Assembly: GCA_018907035.1 (NCBI GenBank)
Contig: JACCIC010000062.1
Coordinates: forward strand, 2,750,501 to 2,814,500
Direction: 5' to 3'
Source of the DNA: Sycobia sp. Sy_11
Taxonomy: Eukaryota; Arthropoda; Insecta; Hymenoptera; Epichrysomallidae
DNA length: 64,000 nt
Shown here: positions 63,732 through 64,000 of the stretch, one piece after another
Layout: each line of letters starts with the position of its first letter
Numbering within the stretch: the first letter of the stretch is position 1
Notes under the pieces: model-generated
The model's database searches: none
What the model was told of the DNA's origin: nothing
What the model saw: only the letters and a program-made list of their open reading frames with translations
Position numbers and translations under genes: made by a program

Positions 63732-63832
63732 CACACACACACACACGCGCGCGCACGCGCGCATGCATACGAACACGCACATTCGGTGAGCGAGACAGAG
63801 AGAGAGAGAGTGAGAGAGTGAGGGAGAGGGGG
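63732..63832. repeat. (CA)n/(CG)n and (GA)n low-complexity
   Basis: ACAC/GCGC alternation at 63732-63760, and GA with GTGAG interruptions at 63799-63832. Confidence 0.85.
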
Positions 63833-64000
63833 GAGACTTCTCTAGAATAAATTGTGCATAAATATTTTTGCTCATATATGATTGGTCAACGCGATAAGAC
63901 GACCACGCATATTCCTTTATGTCTATAAGTTTTTTTCGTATAGCTTGAGCTCATAGTCACGAAAATCATCAACGGTAGATATTAGTGAAGAATGTTTTAG

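Larger units (their letters stand above)
34747..64000 (+). other. Presumed long downstream intron (or intron plus intergenic DNA), continuing beyond the window
   Basis: It starts with the GTGAGT donor of the second coding exon. I found no frame that continues LEECWSTLQR and no C2H2 zinc-finger pattern on either strand to the end of the window. The interval is AT-rich DNA with many microsatellites and a series of GC/CpG islands listed separately. Long introns of this size are common in insect developmental regulators. Independent transcripts nested here cannot be excluded. Confidence 0.5.

Noticed and set aside
1..64000. Autonomous transposon, viral or bacterial genes
   Set aside because: No reverse transcriptase, integrase, transposase, capsid or bacterial-type open frames were seen on either strand.

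Overview
The window looks like eukaryotic, most likely insect, DNA. The best guess is a hymenopteran (ant- or wasp-like). Very AT-rich background DNA alternates with sharply bounded GC- and CpG-rich islands. (GA/CT)n, (CA/GT)n, (TA)n and trinucleotide arrays are very abundant. Introns are long, with GT/AG junctions. There is no operon structure, no bacterial-type gene packing and no CRISPR. I see no intact tRNA or rRNA gene and no transposase or reverse-transcriptase reading frame.

Only one gene is well supported. It lies on the + strand at about 29.3-34.7 kb. A large exon with a plausible 3' acceptor at 29298/29299 carries a long A- and purine-rich leader. It then carries a very glutamine-rich open frame ending at a consensus donor at 32308/32309. 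After a 2.26-kb intron, a 174-nt exon (34573-34746) continues in the same phase, encoding a Gly/Ala linker and the motif LEECWSTLQR, and ends at another GTGAGT donor. From memory of insect protein families, this motif immediately precedes a C2H2 zinc-finger region in proteins resembling Drosophila datilografo (CG2052). That name is tentative. No zinc-finger exon is present, so the gene must continue past 64000 across an intron of more than 29 kb.

Upstream layout: 1-5.7 kb is AT-rich DNA with one GC island and a 1.13-kb TIR element flanked by TA. 5.7-8.3 kb is a large GC island. 8.3-25 kb is AT-rich DNA with islands near 11-12, 17, 19.5-20.7, 21.3 and 23.3-24.4 kb, plus a second TIR-bounded element at 13.95-15.35 kb. 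25-28.3 kb is the strongest promoter/5'-leader candidate for the gene.

Downstream layout: 34.7-64 kb reads as intron (or intergenic DNA). GC/CpG islands recur every few kilobases, notably 50.2-52.7, 54.5-56.1 and 61.3-62.7 kb. Some of these look like alternative promoters or first exons. Most other open frames in the window are translations of microsatellites or CpG-rich islands and are not reported as genes.

The most unusual signals are: (i) the long open, protein-like frame upstream of the first ATG of the Gln-rich exon; (ii) two TIR elements with related ends; (iii) a compact pre-miRNA-sized hairpin at 9311-9372 and a 16-bp perfect inverted repeat at 28504-28612; (iv) a perfect inverted pair of CRE-like sites at 51915-51942; (v) oppositely oriented microsatellites able to fold into large hairpins.
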